Assembly (NCBI RefSeq): GCF_007923355.1
Contig: NZ_VOGO01000020.1
Coordinates: 1-57,291, forward strand
DNA from: Falsiphaeobacter marinintestinus
GTDB taxonomy: Bacteria; Pseudomonadota; Alphaproteobacteria; Rhodobacterales; Rhodobacteraceae
DNA length: 57,291 nucleotides
Direction: 5' to 3'
The translations under genes were made by a program, and so were the position numbers. Each line of letters starts with the position of its first letter. Positions within the stretch are counted from its first letter, which is position 1. The notes beneath the pieces were generated by a model that had not been told where the DNA came from, searched no databases, and worked only from the letters and a program-made list of their open reading frames with translations. Shown here piece by piece: positions 8,742 to 17,514 of this stretch.

Positions 8742-10289
8742 TTACTCAATCAATGCCACATCATTGGGCACCCAAGTTTTGTCGTTGAAGGCCTTGAGCG
8801 GCCCGTAGTAGCGGATGTAGGCAAAGAACCCGCGATCTGGCAAGGTTGGGACCCAGTTCTGCTCCGGGATGTCCGCCGGTTTCTCGGCGGCAAAATACAG
8901 GTCCACCGACCCGTCCGCGTTGGCCTTGGGGGTAGGTGTCTGTTGGCTGCTGATGCTCGGATAGGGACGGCTCTGCAACTCGGAGCGGGTCCATGGGTCA
9001 TAGAGAGTGACCGCCCAGAACAGCGCCACCGGCACGTTCGGCGGCATCGTCAACTTGTAGGTTTTGGAGCCGTCCAAATAGTTCCCCGACCCGTCCTTGT
9101 AAGTCGTCTGGTAGCGCGAGCCTGTGCCTTCGGGCATCTCCATCGCCATGGCTGGTGTGATCCCGTCGGCGGTAAAGTGGAAGGTCGTGCGCGCTTCGAG
9201 GTTGAAATAGCCATTGGGATCGAAGGTCGAGCTGTCGCCGATGAATGGGCTTTCCCATTTCAGGCCGGGATAGACAACGGCGTCCGGCTGACGGCTTTCG
9301 AACGAGATCACGCGCGACATGGCCACGCCCTCCTGCGCAGCTTGCTCAAAGATCTTCTGCATGCGTGCATCCGGGGCAAAGGGGGCGTCTTGCGTGATAC
9401 CAAGCGAAGCAAGCCTGCCCAGCAGTTCCTTGCCAAAGGCTTCGGCGGGTTCATAGCTGATCATCTCGTGCATCCATGCGAAGGCCGATGCATCCTCGGG
9501 GACCAGCGAATTCCATGCGACGTTGGTAACGTTCTTTACGACCGGCGGGCGCGGGCCGTCTTTCAACGGATAGATCTTGGCCCCTTCGCGGAAAAACGCG
9601 ACAGCCTTCTCGCCAAAGCCCACCGTGGCCGCGTTTGCCCGGATGAACGAAAAGTTCATGTAGGTCGGCGAGCGCACGATGAAATAGCCGTCTGGCACCT
9701 CCCCCTTATAGCCCGGCGGCAAAAGCAGGTATTTGCCACCCATGCCCTTGTCCATGCCGGTCGGGCCGATGTCGGCCCCAAACAGGAAGTTGTGATCATC
9801 CAGCGGTCCCATGACCCCGGCGGGCACTTCGAACACGGTCGGGCCGTCCCGTTTCAGGTCGAACACGGCAAAGGCATACAGGCTTTCCGTGTTGCCGGTC
9901 AGAACCAGCGCGCTGGAATCGAGCCGGTCGGCGGTCACCCGGATATGCGAGCTGTCCTCCATCCCGAGGTCGCGCACCCAGCCTTTCATCAGGCCATGCG
10001 CGGACAGGGCCGGGTACATGTCGAGATAGAGCTGCGTGGCGCGCTGCAGGTCGAGTTCGTCAAAGACCTTCTGCGCGGTCTCTTCGGTTGGGTAGCCACC
10101 GGGGAAATCCAGGACCCCAAAGCGTGTCGTGATCGTTTCGGGCGCGGGCTTGAAGTCACCCGATGAATAGGTCGGTTCCGACGTGGCCATGTCGAAAAAG
10201 CCCTGCGATTGCTGAGCCTGCACCGGGATTGCCAGCGCCGTGGCAAGCAATCCTGCGGTCGTTGTGCGAATGAGCGGAAACGTTTTCAT
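8742..10289 (-). CDS. Secreted DUF1254/DUF1214 protein, type B (paralogue 3 of 6)
   Basis: The product is 515 aa with a signal peptide ending PVQA at about residue 25. It is closest to paralogue 2: both have the SSEDFKPAP/SSGDFKPAPETITT linker, TAQKVFDELDLQRATQLYLD, and a C-terminal ISSQQTP/ISSQQSPP segment before the last strand. Start 10289 has an AGGAGA site seven bases upstream. The operator at 10369-10388 is 80 bp upstream and partly overlaps a second GCGCCAA half-site 19 bp away. A GC-rich hairpin follows the stop. Adjacent, highly similar type B copies suggest tandem duplication followed by insertion of the porin gene, or the reverse. The reaction is unknown. Confidence 0.9.
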   Translation of the reverse strand: MKTFPLIRTTTAGLLATALAIPVQAQQSQGFFDMATSEPTYSSGDFKPAPETITTRFGVLDFPGGYPTEETAQKVFDELDLQRATQLYLDMYPALSAHGLMKGWVRDLGMEDSSHIRVTADRLDSSALVLTGNTESLYAFAVFDLKRDGPTVFEVPAGVMGPLDDHNFLFGADIGPTGMDKGMGGKYLLLPPGYKGEVPDGYFIVRSPTYMNFSFIRANAATVGFGEKAVAFFREGAKIYPLKDGPRPPVVKNVTNVAWNSLVPEDASAFAWMHEMISYEPAEAFGKELLGRLASLGITQDAPFAPDARMQKIFEQAAQEGVAMSRVISFESRQPDAVVYPGLKWESPFIGDSSTFDPNGYFNLEARTTFHFTADGITPAMAMEMPEGTGSRYQTTYKDGSGNYLDGSKTYKLTMPPNVPVALFWAVTLYDPWTRSELQSRPYPSISSQQTPTPKANADGSVDLYFAAEKPADIPEQNWVPTLPDRGFFAYIRYYGPLKAFNDKTWVPNDVALIE

Positions 10290-10368
10290 GTGGTTCTCTC
10301 CTAGCAATTGATCAGGCGCGCGCGGCCCACGTGTGTCTGACATGGAGGTAGCATCGTGCAGGGCGCCA

Positions 10369-10388
10369 ATTTGGTCATTTCGCGCCAA
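10369..10388 (-). promoter_or_regulatory. Predicted AraC-type operator, copy 3
   Basis: ATTTGGTCATTTCGCGCCAA, 80 bp before the start at 10289. An extra GCGCCAA at 10363-10369 repeats the distal half of the motif 19 bp away, which would suit binding of an AraC-type dimer to direct repeats. Confidence 0.8.
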
Positions 10389-10395
10389 GCAGCGT

Positions 10396-10421
10396 GGGGC
10401 CGAAACATGTGCCGCGGCCCC
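10396..10421 (-). terminator. GC-rich hairpin after DUF1254 paralogue 4
   Basis: GGGGCCG - loop - CGGCCCC lies 12 bases past the stop at 10433, directly beside the next operator. No U-tract. Confidence 0.5.
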
Positions 10422-10432
10422 GGTCTTTATGG

Positions 10433-11956
10433 TTACTCGACCAGTTCGATTTCGCCCGGGACCCATGTCTTGTTCAGCCATGGTTCCAGCGGGCCATACA
10501 TCCGCAGGATGATGAACCAGCTCTTGCCGGGAATGGTCTGGATCCAGTTGCCTTCTTTGCCCTCGGGGGCTTCAGGGGCAAAGTAGATGTCCCAGGATCC
10601 GTCGGCGTTCTGCTTGACGTTCTCGCCGTAGCTGTCGACGGCCGGATACCTCTGGTCGGTCTGCATCATCGAGCGAGTCTGGGTGTCGTAGACGGTGACG
10701 GACCAGAAATCGGCGACCGGCACATTGGGCGGCAGGGTCAGCTTGTAGGTCTTTGCGCCGTTCAGGATCTCAGCCCCCTTGGCGAGGCCGGCAATGCCAT
10801 AATCCGATCCCTTGCCGGGTACTGTCACCGCCATTGCCGGCGTCACGACCACAGCGTTGTAGTGCATCCACAAACGCGAGTCGAAGCGCCGGGCGCCGTC
10901 ATCCAGGAAGGTCGTGTCCTTGCCGGCAAAGGCCATGATCCATTCGCTGTCGGGCCCGTAGATGCGGTGATCGGAGTCCTGGGGGAACACCGTGTTGGCA
11001 CGGGCGAACGCGTTGCCGATAGCCACGGCATCGGTCAGGATCGCCTTCATGCGCGCGTCCGGCTCGAAAGGCTGTCCCTTAACCATCCCAAGCGATCTGA
11101 GCAAGCCACGCGTTTCGGGATCCTTTGCCCCGACCGGCTCTTCCTGAACAAGCTGGTTTAGCATCTCCCAATAGCTGTAGTCATTGGGCGGAACCGCGTT
11201 ATAACCCGCGCGCCCCGACATGCTGAAAAACTCGGGCTCGGGTGGCTTGTCGACCATCGACAGCGGATAGATCCGCAGATTGTCCTTCACGCCTTGCGCG
11301 GCTTTCTCGACGCCCTCGCTGATATAGGCGCGCATGAAGATCCAGTTGCCAGATGTCGCGGGCTGAACCACGAAGTAGCCGTCGGGCACCTCGCCTTCGT
11401 AGCCCGGTGGCAGGATCAGATACTTGCCGCCTTTGCCTTGATCCGGGCCTGCAATGCCGAGGTCGGTGACATAGCGAAACCACATGTCGTCAACGGCGCC
11501 CAGCATGCCGGGCGGTAACTCGATGACGGTCGGCCCGTCCGTGGCAAGGTCGGTATAGGTCCAGGTGTAGATGGTCGAACTGTTGCCGGTCAGAAAAAGC
11601 GACTTTGAATCCGCCAGTTCATCCCAGATCAGGATCTGGTTGACCTTGGTTGCGCCGATTTCGCGCTGGCCCTGCCGCATCGCGTATTGCGACACGCCGG
11701 GCACGGTCGCAATGTAAGCCTGCACCGCGCGGGCGCGATCGACATAGTCGTAAACCGTCGAAACCGTGGCGTTGTCCGGGACGCCGTCAAAGAAGTTCAG
11801 CGTTCCGATCGATGTCTCCACGCTATCCGGCGTGGTGATCTGTGTCGGGATGTCGGTGGTCATGCTGTAGGTCGGCGACTCGGCTGACCCGACCGTGCAT
11901 GTCAGCGCCAGCATCCCGGCGCCCAATATCGTGTTCCTGACGTCGGTAGGTATCAT
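10433..11956 (-). CDS. Secreted DUF1254/DUF1214 protein, type A (paralogue 4 of 6)
   Basis: The product is 507 aa. I chose ATG 11956 (GGAG eight bases upstream) rather than an upstream in-frame codon at 11974, because it places the signal peptide (MIPTDVRNTILGAGML...VGSA) at the very N-terminus. The mature start ESPTYSMTTDIPTQITTPD marks it as type A with paralogues 1 and 6. It is the most diverged type A copy: the block before the DUF1254 core reads AMRQGQREIGATKVNQIL instead of the GFRKGIRELGPDNE pattern. The core GPDQGKGGKYLILPPGYEG and the C-terminal LPPNVPVADFWSVTVYD are intact. The operator at 12040-12059 lies 84 bp upstream. Confidence 0.9.
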   Translation of the reverse strand: MIPTDVRNTILGAGMLALTCTVGSAESPTYSMTTDIPTQITTPDSVETSIGTLNFFDGVPDNATVSTVYDYVDRARAVQAYIATVPGVSQYAMRQGQREIGATKVNQILIWDELADSKSLFLTGNSSTIYTWTYTDLATDGPTVIELPPGMLGAVDDMWFRYVTDLGIAGPDQGKGGKYLILPPGYEGEVPDGYFVVQPATSGNWIFMRAYISEGVEKAAQGVKDNLRIYPLSMVDKPPEPEFFSMSGRAGYNAVPPNDYSYWEMLNQLVQEEPVGAKDPETRGLLRSLGMVKGQPFEPDARMKAILTDAVAIGNAFARANTVFPQDSDHRIYGPDSEWIMAFAGKDTTFLDDGARRFDSRLWMHYNAVVVTPAMAVTVPGKGSDYGIAGLAKGAEILNGAKTYKLTLPPNVPVADFWSVTVYDTQTRSMMQTDQRYPAVDSYGENVKQNADGSWDIYFAPEAPEGKEGNWIQTIPGKSWFIILRMYGPLEPWLNKTWVPGEIELVE

Positions 11957-12039
11957 GAGTGTTCTCCAGGACAATTTGAATGGATGCGATTGGCCATTTG
12001 GGCCTTTGCGAGTCGCAGGCTAGCGATCGGAGAGGCGGG

Positions 12040-12059
12040 TTTTGGTCATTATGCGCCAA
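12040..12059 (-). promoter_or_regulatory. Predicted AraC-type operator, copy 4
   Basis: TTTTGGTCATTATGCGCCAA, 84 bp before the start at 11956. The central bases vary but both conserved blocks (TTTGGTC and CGCCA) are kept. Confidence 0.75.
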
Positions 12060-12067
12060 AACGGAAA

Positions 12068-12093
12068 CGGGCCGGGGCATGTGCACCGGCCCG
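12068..12093 (-). terminator. GC-rich hairpin after DUF1254 paralogue 5
   Basis: CGGGCCGG - loop - CCGGCCCG, eight pairs, 32 bases past the stop at 12125. No U-tract. Same class as the hairpins at 8694 and 10396. Confidence 0.5.
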
Positions 12094-12124
12094 AGAATTA
12101 TGGGTCATGGGATTGGCGGCGATG

Positions 12125-13654
12125 TCAGCCGTCTAGCTTTTCAAAATCGTTCAGTACCCAGGTTTTCTCGATATAGCCCTCGGTCGGGCCATAGAAGCGG
12201 AAGACTACAAAGAACCCTTTGCCGGGGTCCGTGGTGATCAGGTTCCGCTCGAACCCTTCCGGTGCCGATTGGCCAAAATAGAGATCGACGGAACCGTCTG
12301 CATTCACAACCGGGTCGGTATCGCTGCCCACCGTGATCTCGCCTTCGGAGCCCAGAAGGCCGCGAGTTGCCGGATCATATGCGGTCACGGCCCAGAACCG
12401 TTTGACGGGCGGGGCTGCAGGCACGGTCAGCTTGTAGGGGGAATCGCCCATCAGCACGTTGTTTTCGGCGTCGCGGAACGCGGTCAGATAGGCCGTCCCG
12501 ACGCCGGGCGTGGTGCTGAGAAGGTTTGGCGACACAACAATGGCCTGGTAGTGCCAGAGCGTGCGGGCATCGATATCCGACGCGCCGTTGGGCCAGACAA
12601 ACTCGGTATTGCGAACGAACATCTTCTCCCATTTGCGCTCCGGCCAGTAATGGATTTCCGGATCGCGCGAGGCATAGAGGATGGCGCGCGACATCGCCGT
12701 GCCCTGCTGCGCGGCCCTGTCCAAGATGTCCTGCATCCGTGCGTCGGGCGCGAACGGTTTGCCTTTTTCGATCCCAAGCGTGGCCAGCCGGCCCAGCTGC
12801 TCGGCGCTGAAAAGCGATGTCGGTTCATGCTGGATGATCTGGTCGAGCATCGCGAAGAATGACCCGTCTTCCGGCGGCAGCGGGTTCATTCCAATCGCGC
12901 TGGCGTTGATGTACCGGCCGGTCCGGTCGGGGTCGTCAAGCGGATAGACCTTCAGGCGCGGGCTGAACCAGTCGAGCGCCTGATCACCCGTGCCGACATC
13001 GACGAAGGCGCGCATCATCGCCCAGATGCGGTAGCCGTCCGAGCGCAGCGCGAAATACCCGTCAGGAACATCGCCGTCATAGCCCGGCGGCAGGAAAAGA
13101 TATTTGCCGCCGTCGCCATTGTCGGGACCAGTCGTGCCGAAATCCGTCAGATACTTGAAGGCCGCGTCGTTGGCCGTGCCGTACATCCCGGGCGGAATCT
13201 CGACCACCGTTGGTCCGTCCTCTTTCAGGTCGATCGAGGCGAAGGCGTATATGGTCGAATTGTTGCCCGTCAGGTATGGCTGGGTGGTGTTCATGAAATC
13301 CGCCATCACACCGATATCCGAGGCGGTCTCGAACCCCAGATCGCGCGCCTGCGAGCGGACGATGGCGTAAAGCGACATGTGCGGAAAGAAATCCATGAAG
13401 GCCTGCGTCGCCCGCTGCAGGTCCATCTCGTCATAGAGGCGTTGCGCGGTTTCGGGCGTCGGGAACCCGCCGCCATCGAATTGCAGCGCACCAAAGCGCG
13501 TTTCCATCGTGGCGGGTGCCGAGATGAAATCGCTTTTGGTCTGCGGACCTGACGGGGTGTCAAAGAGCGAGGTGGAGAGTCCTGCGTCTTGTGCGAAAGC
13601 GGGGGCTGCGAAGGCTATGGCAGCGGCAAGAGTAAGAAAGCCAGTGCGTGTCAT
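12125..13654 (-). CDS. Secreted DUF1254/DUF1214 protein, type B (paralogue 5 of 6)
   Basis: The product is 509 aa with a short signal peptide (MTRTGFLTLAAAIAF...AFA, about 21 residues). It has the type B layout: SDFISAPATMETRFGALQF, then TAQRLYDEMDLQRATQAFMD. It is more diverged than paralogues 2 and 3; the C-terminus ends NDFEKLDG and the DUF1214 part reads LTVPAAPPVKRFWAVTAYD. The core GPDNGDGGKYLFLPPGYDG is kept. This is the only array member without a full operator copy. The 64-bp gap to the next gene has only a shortened relative (TTTGGTTGGTCGCGCC, 13683-13698) placed close to the start, so it is probably co-transcribed with paralogue 6. Confidence 0.9.
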   Translation of the reverse strand: MTRTGFLTLAAAIAFAAPAFAQDAGLSTSLFDTPSGPQTKSDFISAPATMETRFGALQFDGGGFPTPETAQRLYDEMDLQRATQAFMDFFPHMSLYAIVRSQARDLGFETASDIGVMADFMNTTQPYLTGNNSTIYAFASIDLKEDGPTVVEIPPGMYGTANDAAFKYLTDFGTTGPDNGDGGKYLFLPPGYDGDVPDGYFALRSDGYRIWAMMRAFVDVGTGDQALDWFSPRLKVYPLDDPDRTGRYINASAIGMNPLPPEDGSFFAMLDQIIQHEPTSLFSAEQLGRLATLGIEKGKPFAPDARMQDILDRAAQQGTAMSRAILYASRDPEIHYWPERKWEKMFVRNTEFVWPNGASDIDARTLWHYQAIVVSPNLLSTTPGVGTAYLTAFRDAENNVLMGDSPYKLTVPAAPPVKRFWAVTAYDPATRGLLGSEGEITVGSDTDPVVNADGSVDLYFGQSAPEGFERNLITTDPGKGFFVVFRFYGPTEGYIEKTWVLNDFEKLDG

Positions 13655-13689
13655 ATCATGTCCATTTCATCAATTCAGGTTGTTTGGTT

Positions 13690-13711
13690 GGTCGCGCCGG
13701 GGGGGGCGACC
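13690..13711 (-). terminator. Weak hairpin between paralogues 6 and 5
   Basis: GGTCGC - ten-base GC-rich loop - GCGACC just past the stop at 13719. There is no U-tract and the stem is short. It overlaps the degenerate operator-like string, so its role is unclear. Confidence 0.35.
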
Positions 13712-13718
13712 GGTCGGG

Positions 13719-15218
13719 TCACTCGACCAATGTGATTTCGCTGGGGCGCCATGTGCGGTCGAACCAGCTTTGTTCCGGACCATATAGCCGGAACAGCATG
13801 TGCCACCCCATGTCGGGCACCGTCTGGATCCAGTTTGACTCTTTGCCCTCGGGTGCAGATGGGCCGAAATAGATGTCGAACGATCCATCGGCGTTGGGCT
13901 GGACCTTGCCATCCGCGCTTGAGATTTCGGGATAGAGAGTGTCGGTCTGAAGCATGGACCGGGTCTGAACGTTGTAAAGCGTGAACGCCCAGAAATCCTT
14001 GGCTGGCACATTCGGCGGCAGCGTCACCTTGTAGGTCTTGCTGCCGTCCAGACTGTTGCCATCCGCATCGCGCATACCGGCAATGTACTGCGACCCCTTG
14101 CCAACAACCGGATTGACCATCGCAGGGGTGATGCCGGTTGCGTACATGTGAAAGCGGGTCCGGGCATCCAGCAGGCGAACGCCATCACGTTCAAAGGTCG
14201 AACTGTTGCCGACCCAAGGCGCCTCCCAACCGCTGTTTTCATAGATCGGCGCCTCGGGATCCCGGCTGCGATACAGCATCACCCGCGCTGCGGCGCTACC
14301 CACGTTGGCGGCTTCGGTCAGAATAGCCGTCATCCGCTCGTCAGGGTTGAAAGGTTTGCCTTTCTCGATCCCGATCGAAGCCAGCAGCCCCAGTATTTCG
14401 GGGCTCTGGGCCGCGTTCGGTTCTTCCTGAACGATCTCGTTCAGCTCGTGGAAATACTGGATGTCCGACGGGTGGATGGTGTTGAACACCTTGCCCGAGA
14501 CGTCCACCATGTTCAGTTGATCGGTATCGTCCGATCCCAGCGGGTAGACACGGAACTGATCCTTGATCCGCTGGACGGCGGGGTCCGGGCTGCCGTTTTC
14601 CAGATATCCGCGCATCACAAGCCAATTGCCATAGGTGGTGGACGGTGCAGCGAAATGACCTTCGGGCACCTCCCCCTCGTATCCGGGTGGAAGAAGGACA
14701 TACTTGCCGCCCTGGCCCTTGTCGGGACCGGCATTGCCGAAATCGGTGACATAGCGGAACCAGTGATCGTCGATGATGCCAAGCACATTGGGCGGCACTT
14801 CCATCACCAAGGGGCCATCAGACGTGTCCATCCACATGAAGACGTAAACAACGGTCGTGTTCGGGGTCAGCAACTGAACCTTGCTGTCCATGCGCTGGGT
14901 CCAGATGACCGCGGTCTCGTTGTCCGGCCCGAATTCCTGCATCCCTTTGCGGAAGCCCTGCAACGAGGCCCCGGGGGTCGTCATCAGGACACTTTCCACA
15001 GCGCGCTGGAAATCGATTTGGTCATAGATTTTCTGTGCCGTTTCTTCGGTGGGAAAACCGCCGTCAAAGGTCAGCGTGCCAAACCGAGTTTCGAGTGTGT
15101 CGGGGATCGTGATCTCCGGCGGAATGTCGGTCGTGAACTTCATGGCTGTTCCGTCGGCAAGAACCAAGCTGCCCAGGCAGGTGGACACCAGAAGTGCGGT
15201 GGTAAGAGCCTTGTACAT
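13719..15218 (-). CDS. Secreted DUF1254/DUF1214 protein, type A (paralogue 6 of 6)
   Basis: The product is 499 aa with a signal peptide MYKALTTALLVS...LVLA. It is the closest relative of paralogue 1: both share GFRKGMQEFGPDNET/GFRKGIRELGPDNET, NTTVVYVFMWMD/NTTVVYGFMWID, EIVQEEPNAAQS and HMYATGITPAMV. It heads the array. The operator copy at 15319-15338 is 101 bp upstream. Type A copies 1 and 6 are at the two ends of the array while type B copies and the diverged copy 4 lie between, so the array is not a simple run of recent tandem duplicates. The function is unknown; the protein is secreted and probably periplasmic. Confidence 0.9.
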   Translation of the reverse strand: MYKALTTALLVSTCLGSLVLADGTAMKFTTDIPPEITIPDTLETRFGTLTFDGGFPTEETAQKIYDQIDFQRAVESVLMTTPGASLQGFRKGMQEFGPDNETAVIWTQRMDSKVQLLTPNTTVVYVFMWMDTSDGPLVMEVPPNVLGIIDDHWFRYVTDFGNAGPDKGQGGKYVLLPPGYEGEVPEGHFAAPSTTYGNWLVMRGYLENGSPDPAVQRIKDQFRVYPLGSDDTDQLNMVDVSGKVFNTIHPSDIQYFHELNEIVQEEPNAAQSPEILGLLASIGIEKGKPFNPDERMTAILTEAANVGSAAARVMLYRSRDPEAPIYENSGWEAPWVGNSSTFERDGVRLLDARTRFHMYATGITPAMVNPVVGKGSQYIAGMRDADGNSLDGSKTYKVTLPPNVPAKDFWAFTLYNVQTRSMLQTDTLYPEISSADGKVQPNADGSFDIYFGPSAPEGKESNWIQTVPDMGWHMLFRLYGPEQSWFDRTWRPSEITLVE

Positions 15219-15318
15219 TGATTGTTCCTTTTGGTTGCCTCAGGGGTTTGAGGGATCGGCGCGAAACCCGCGCCCATACGCAAAGACAATTCAGTGAATA
15301 TTCGAGATAGCGCGACCC

Positions 15319-15338
15319 ATTTGGTCATTTCACGCCAT
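15319..15338 (-). promoter_or_regulatory. Predicted AraC-type operator, copy 5
   Basis: ATTTGGTCATTTCACGCCAT, 101 bp before the start at 15218. Two positions deviate from consensus in the distal half (A for G, T for A). Confidence 0.7.
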
Positions 15339-15368
15339 TTACAGCGGCAAATTCACGCTCCGGGGAGA

Positions 15369-16478
15369 CTATCCCGACGTATCGGTTGCATGAGCCGCGT
15401 TCGTTCCCGGCAAAACGCCATCGCTCGACAACAGAATTGCGACGGATAGCAAAGCCGGGATCTCGGCACAGACGATCATCGTCACCATCGTCAACGGCAC
15501 TGCCATGAAAGCACCCACGCCGCCCCACATCGCGCCCCAGAACGTCAGGGCAATCATGACCATGATGGTGCTGAGGTTCAGCGATTTGCCCTGCATGGCA
15601 GGTTGCACGACATTGCCGATGATCGCGTCCCCGCCGCCATAGACGACGGCCACGATCACGGCGGGCATCAACCCGTCAAACTGAAGAATCGCCACCAGCG
15701 TCGGAAGGATGACGCCCAGAACCGATCCGATATTCGGAATGAAGTTCACCAGAAAGACGAACAGGGCCAGAAATGCTGCGAAATCTACGCCTACCAGCTT
15801 CAGAACGATATAGGCAAGCAGGCCACTCAAGGCGCTGGTGACTGTGTTGATCCACATGTATTGCTGGACGCTTTCCGAGATCGACCGAAGCGTGGCCGTC
15901 AGACGCGCGGCTTCGACCCGAGAGGCACACAATCGCGGCAGTTTTTCAGAAAACGCCCCGCGTTCGGCCAACATGAACCCGAGATAGAGCAGCACCAGCG
16001 AGACGACACCGAGCAGCCCGCTCACGGTATCGACCACGGTCGAAACCCAGGCACCCAGATCAATACCCGCGACGGCGCTTCTGAGTGCCGCGACCCGTTG
16101 ATCGCCGATCACTTCCGTAACATCGGCAAGCAGGCTCTCAAACCGAGCAGTGTAACGCGGTCCAGCGTCGGTCATGGCCGCGATCTGGTCCGAGATCACC
16201 GCTGCCAGAAAGATGATGGCCAGAAAGAACATGCCGATCCCGATCAGGGAGCTAACCCATCGCGGTGGTGCCCATCCGAGAATTTCTATCGACTGCAAAC
16301 GCCGGATGAAGGCGGTAACCAGAATGAAAAGAAGCAGCGCCAAAGCGATCGGTATCAGAAAATCCCGGCAGAAATACAGAAGCCCTAGGAGGATCGGAAC
16401 TGTTGCAAGTGCAAGAAACCAGGTCGGCATGAACGAAGTGGGCTGAGCGATCCTCGCCTGCGTGTCGCCTTCTGACAT
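15369..16478 (-). CDS. AI-2E family (UPF0118/PerM-like) membrane transporter
   Basis: The 369-aa polytopic inner-membrane protein has the expected layout. It has an N-terminal hairpin (VPILLGLLYFCRDFLIPIAL), further membrane segments, a soluble loop at about residues 130-200, and the C-terminal signature block including VNFIPNIGSVLGVILPTLVA, GGGDAIIGNVVQPAMQGKS and TFWGAMWGGVGAFMAVPL. Members export autoinducer-2, sodium or other solutes; the substrate cannot be told from sequence. I chose ATG 16478 behind AAGGA rather than the in-frame TTG two codons earlier. It lies 75 bp after the DUF1269 gene, separated by a hairpin, and has no operator copy of its own, so it is probably expressed with that gene. 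Confidence 0.9.
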   Translation of the reverse strand: MSEGDTQARIAQPTSFMPTWFLALATVPILLGLLYFCRDFLIPIALALLLFILVTAFIRRLQSIEILGWAPPRWVSSLIGIGMFFLAIIFLAAVISDQIAAMTDAGPRYTARFESLLADVTEVIGDQRVAALRSAVAGIDLGAWVSTVVDTVSGLLGVVSLVLLYLGFMLAERGAFSEKLPRLCASRVEAARLTATLRSISESVQQYMWINTVTSALSGLLAYIVLKLVGVDFAAFLALFVFLVNFIPNIGSVLGVILPTLVAILQFDGLMPAVIVAVVYGGGDAIIGNVVQPAMQGKSLNLSTIMVMIALTFWGAMWGGVGAFMAVPLTMVTMIVCAEIPALLSVAILLSSDGVLPGTNAAHATDTSG

Positions 16479-16520
16479 AATCAATTTTCCTTCTTGATGA
16501 GGTCCCGAACGGATGTCCGC

Positions 16521-16543
16521 CGCGTTGCCGGACCGGCAACGCG
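16521..16543 (-). terminator. Strong hairpin between DUF1269 and AI-2E genes
   Basis: CGCGTTGCC - five-base loop - GGCAACGCG, nine pairs extendable into the loop. No U-tract on the minus strand. It could attenuate read-through into the AI-2E gene. Confidence 0.5.
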
Positions 16544-16553
16544 GCGTTGCACG

Positions 16554-17354
16554 TCATGCCAGGGCTTCACCGGCGAGCTTTGCGGCTTTCGAAAGCTTTT
16601 CGCCCCGTTCGGCCAAGTCAGCCTTGATATCCGCGACACGCTTTTCGAACTTGGCCTTGGATTCTGCCGAGGCCTTGGCCATCTGGTCCTCGAGCGCGGC
16701 GACCCGGGCGTTGGCCTCTGCCTCCATCGCATTCCATTTGGCCTTGGCGTCGTCGCTCGCGTTCTGCATTGCGTCCTTAAGCGCGTCGAGCTTGGCTTGA
16801 ACTGCGGCCTTGGTATCGTCGCTTGCCTGCTTTGCTTCCGCTTTGGTCGCGTCCCATTCGGCCTGCAGGGCATCGGCCCGGCGTTCGGCCTGAGCGTCGG
16901 CGACATCAATCCTCGAACGGCGCAGAACGATCCCGCCGGCATCAGTCATTTCCTGATCCAGTGGCGCCTGCCAGCCCTCGAAAACATCGGCCAGCACGGC
17001 CCACTTTCCAGGCGCAAGGGCGCTTGAAACATCGTCGATGAATGTGTCATCGAAATTGGCGACGGTCAGATCGCGGATCATCCCGCCCGATGCGCCTGCC
17101 AGCATGCCTGCGGCCATTCCGGCCGGGCCGGCCAGAAGACCCACCATACCGCCGACAAGCGACCCAAAGGCCGCTCCGATCGGACCTTCGTCATCGGCGT
17201 CGATGATCGAGACCTTGCCGTCGGCAGACTTGGATATCACAGCGTGGCCATAAAGCGTGATTTCACCGTTGAAATGGAGGTCTTTTAGCGCTTTAGCGCC
17301 ATCATAGGCCGCCGGTTCGGTGTCGAAAACGACGACAAGCATTGTATCGGGCAT
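16554..17354 (-). CDS. DUF1269 protein with long C-terminal coiled coil
   Basis: The product is 266 aa. Residues 1-150 are a DUF1269 domain: MLVVVFDTEPAAYDGAKAL, then a glycine/alanine-rich hydrophobic hairpin GAAFGSLVGGMVGLLAGPAG that probably inserts in a membrane, then AVLADVFEGW. From about residue 155 to the end there is a continuous Ala/Lys/Glu heptad stretch with many AEAN, KAK and DDAK segments, predicted to be a coiled coil; most DUF1269 proteins I know lack such a tail. Start 17354 follows AAGGAG. The operator at 17494-17513 lies 140 bp upstream, partly shared with the stop of the AraC gene, so it has its own promoter inside the regulon. The function is unknown. Confidence 0.8.
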   Translation of the reverse strand: MPDTMLVVVFDTEPAAYDGAKALKDLHFNGEITLYGHAVISKSADGKVSIIDADDEGPIGAAFGSLVGGMVGLLAGPAGMAAGMLAGASGGMIRDLTVANFDDTFIDDVSSALAPGKWAVLADVFEGWQAPLDQEMTDAGGIVLRRSRIDVADAQAERRADALQAEWDATKAEAKQASDDTKAAVQAKLDALKDAMQNASDDAKAKWNAMEAEANARVAALEDQMAKASAESKAKFEKRVADIKADLAERGEKLSKAAKLAGEALA

Positions 17355-17493
17355 GGGTCTATCTCCTTGCGCCATGTTGATGAAACGCCCTGACCCGAAG
17401 CGGGCCTGGGCATGCTACGCGAAGCAGAATGCCTGCACATGCAGGCACGATTTGCTTCGTCGCGTCATCTTTATGGATAGAGCCGGAGAGTCG

Positions 17494-17513
17494 GTTTGGT
17501 CAGATCGCGCCAG
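17494..17513 (-). promoter_or_regulatory. Predicted AraC-type operator, copy 6
   Basis: GTTTGGTCAGATCGCGCCAG, ending one base before the AraC gene stop (17515-17517) and 140 bp before the DUF1269 start. It is the farthest of the set from its gene. Confidence 0.65.
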
Positions 17514-17514
17514 T

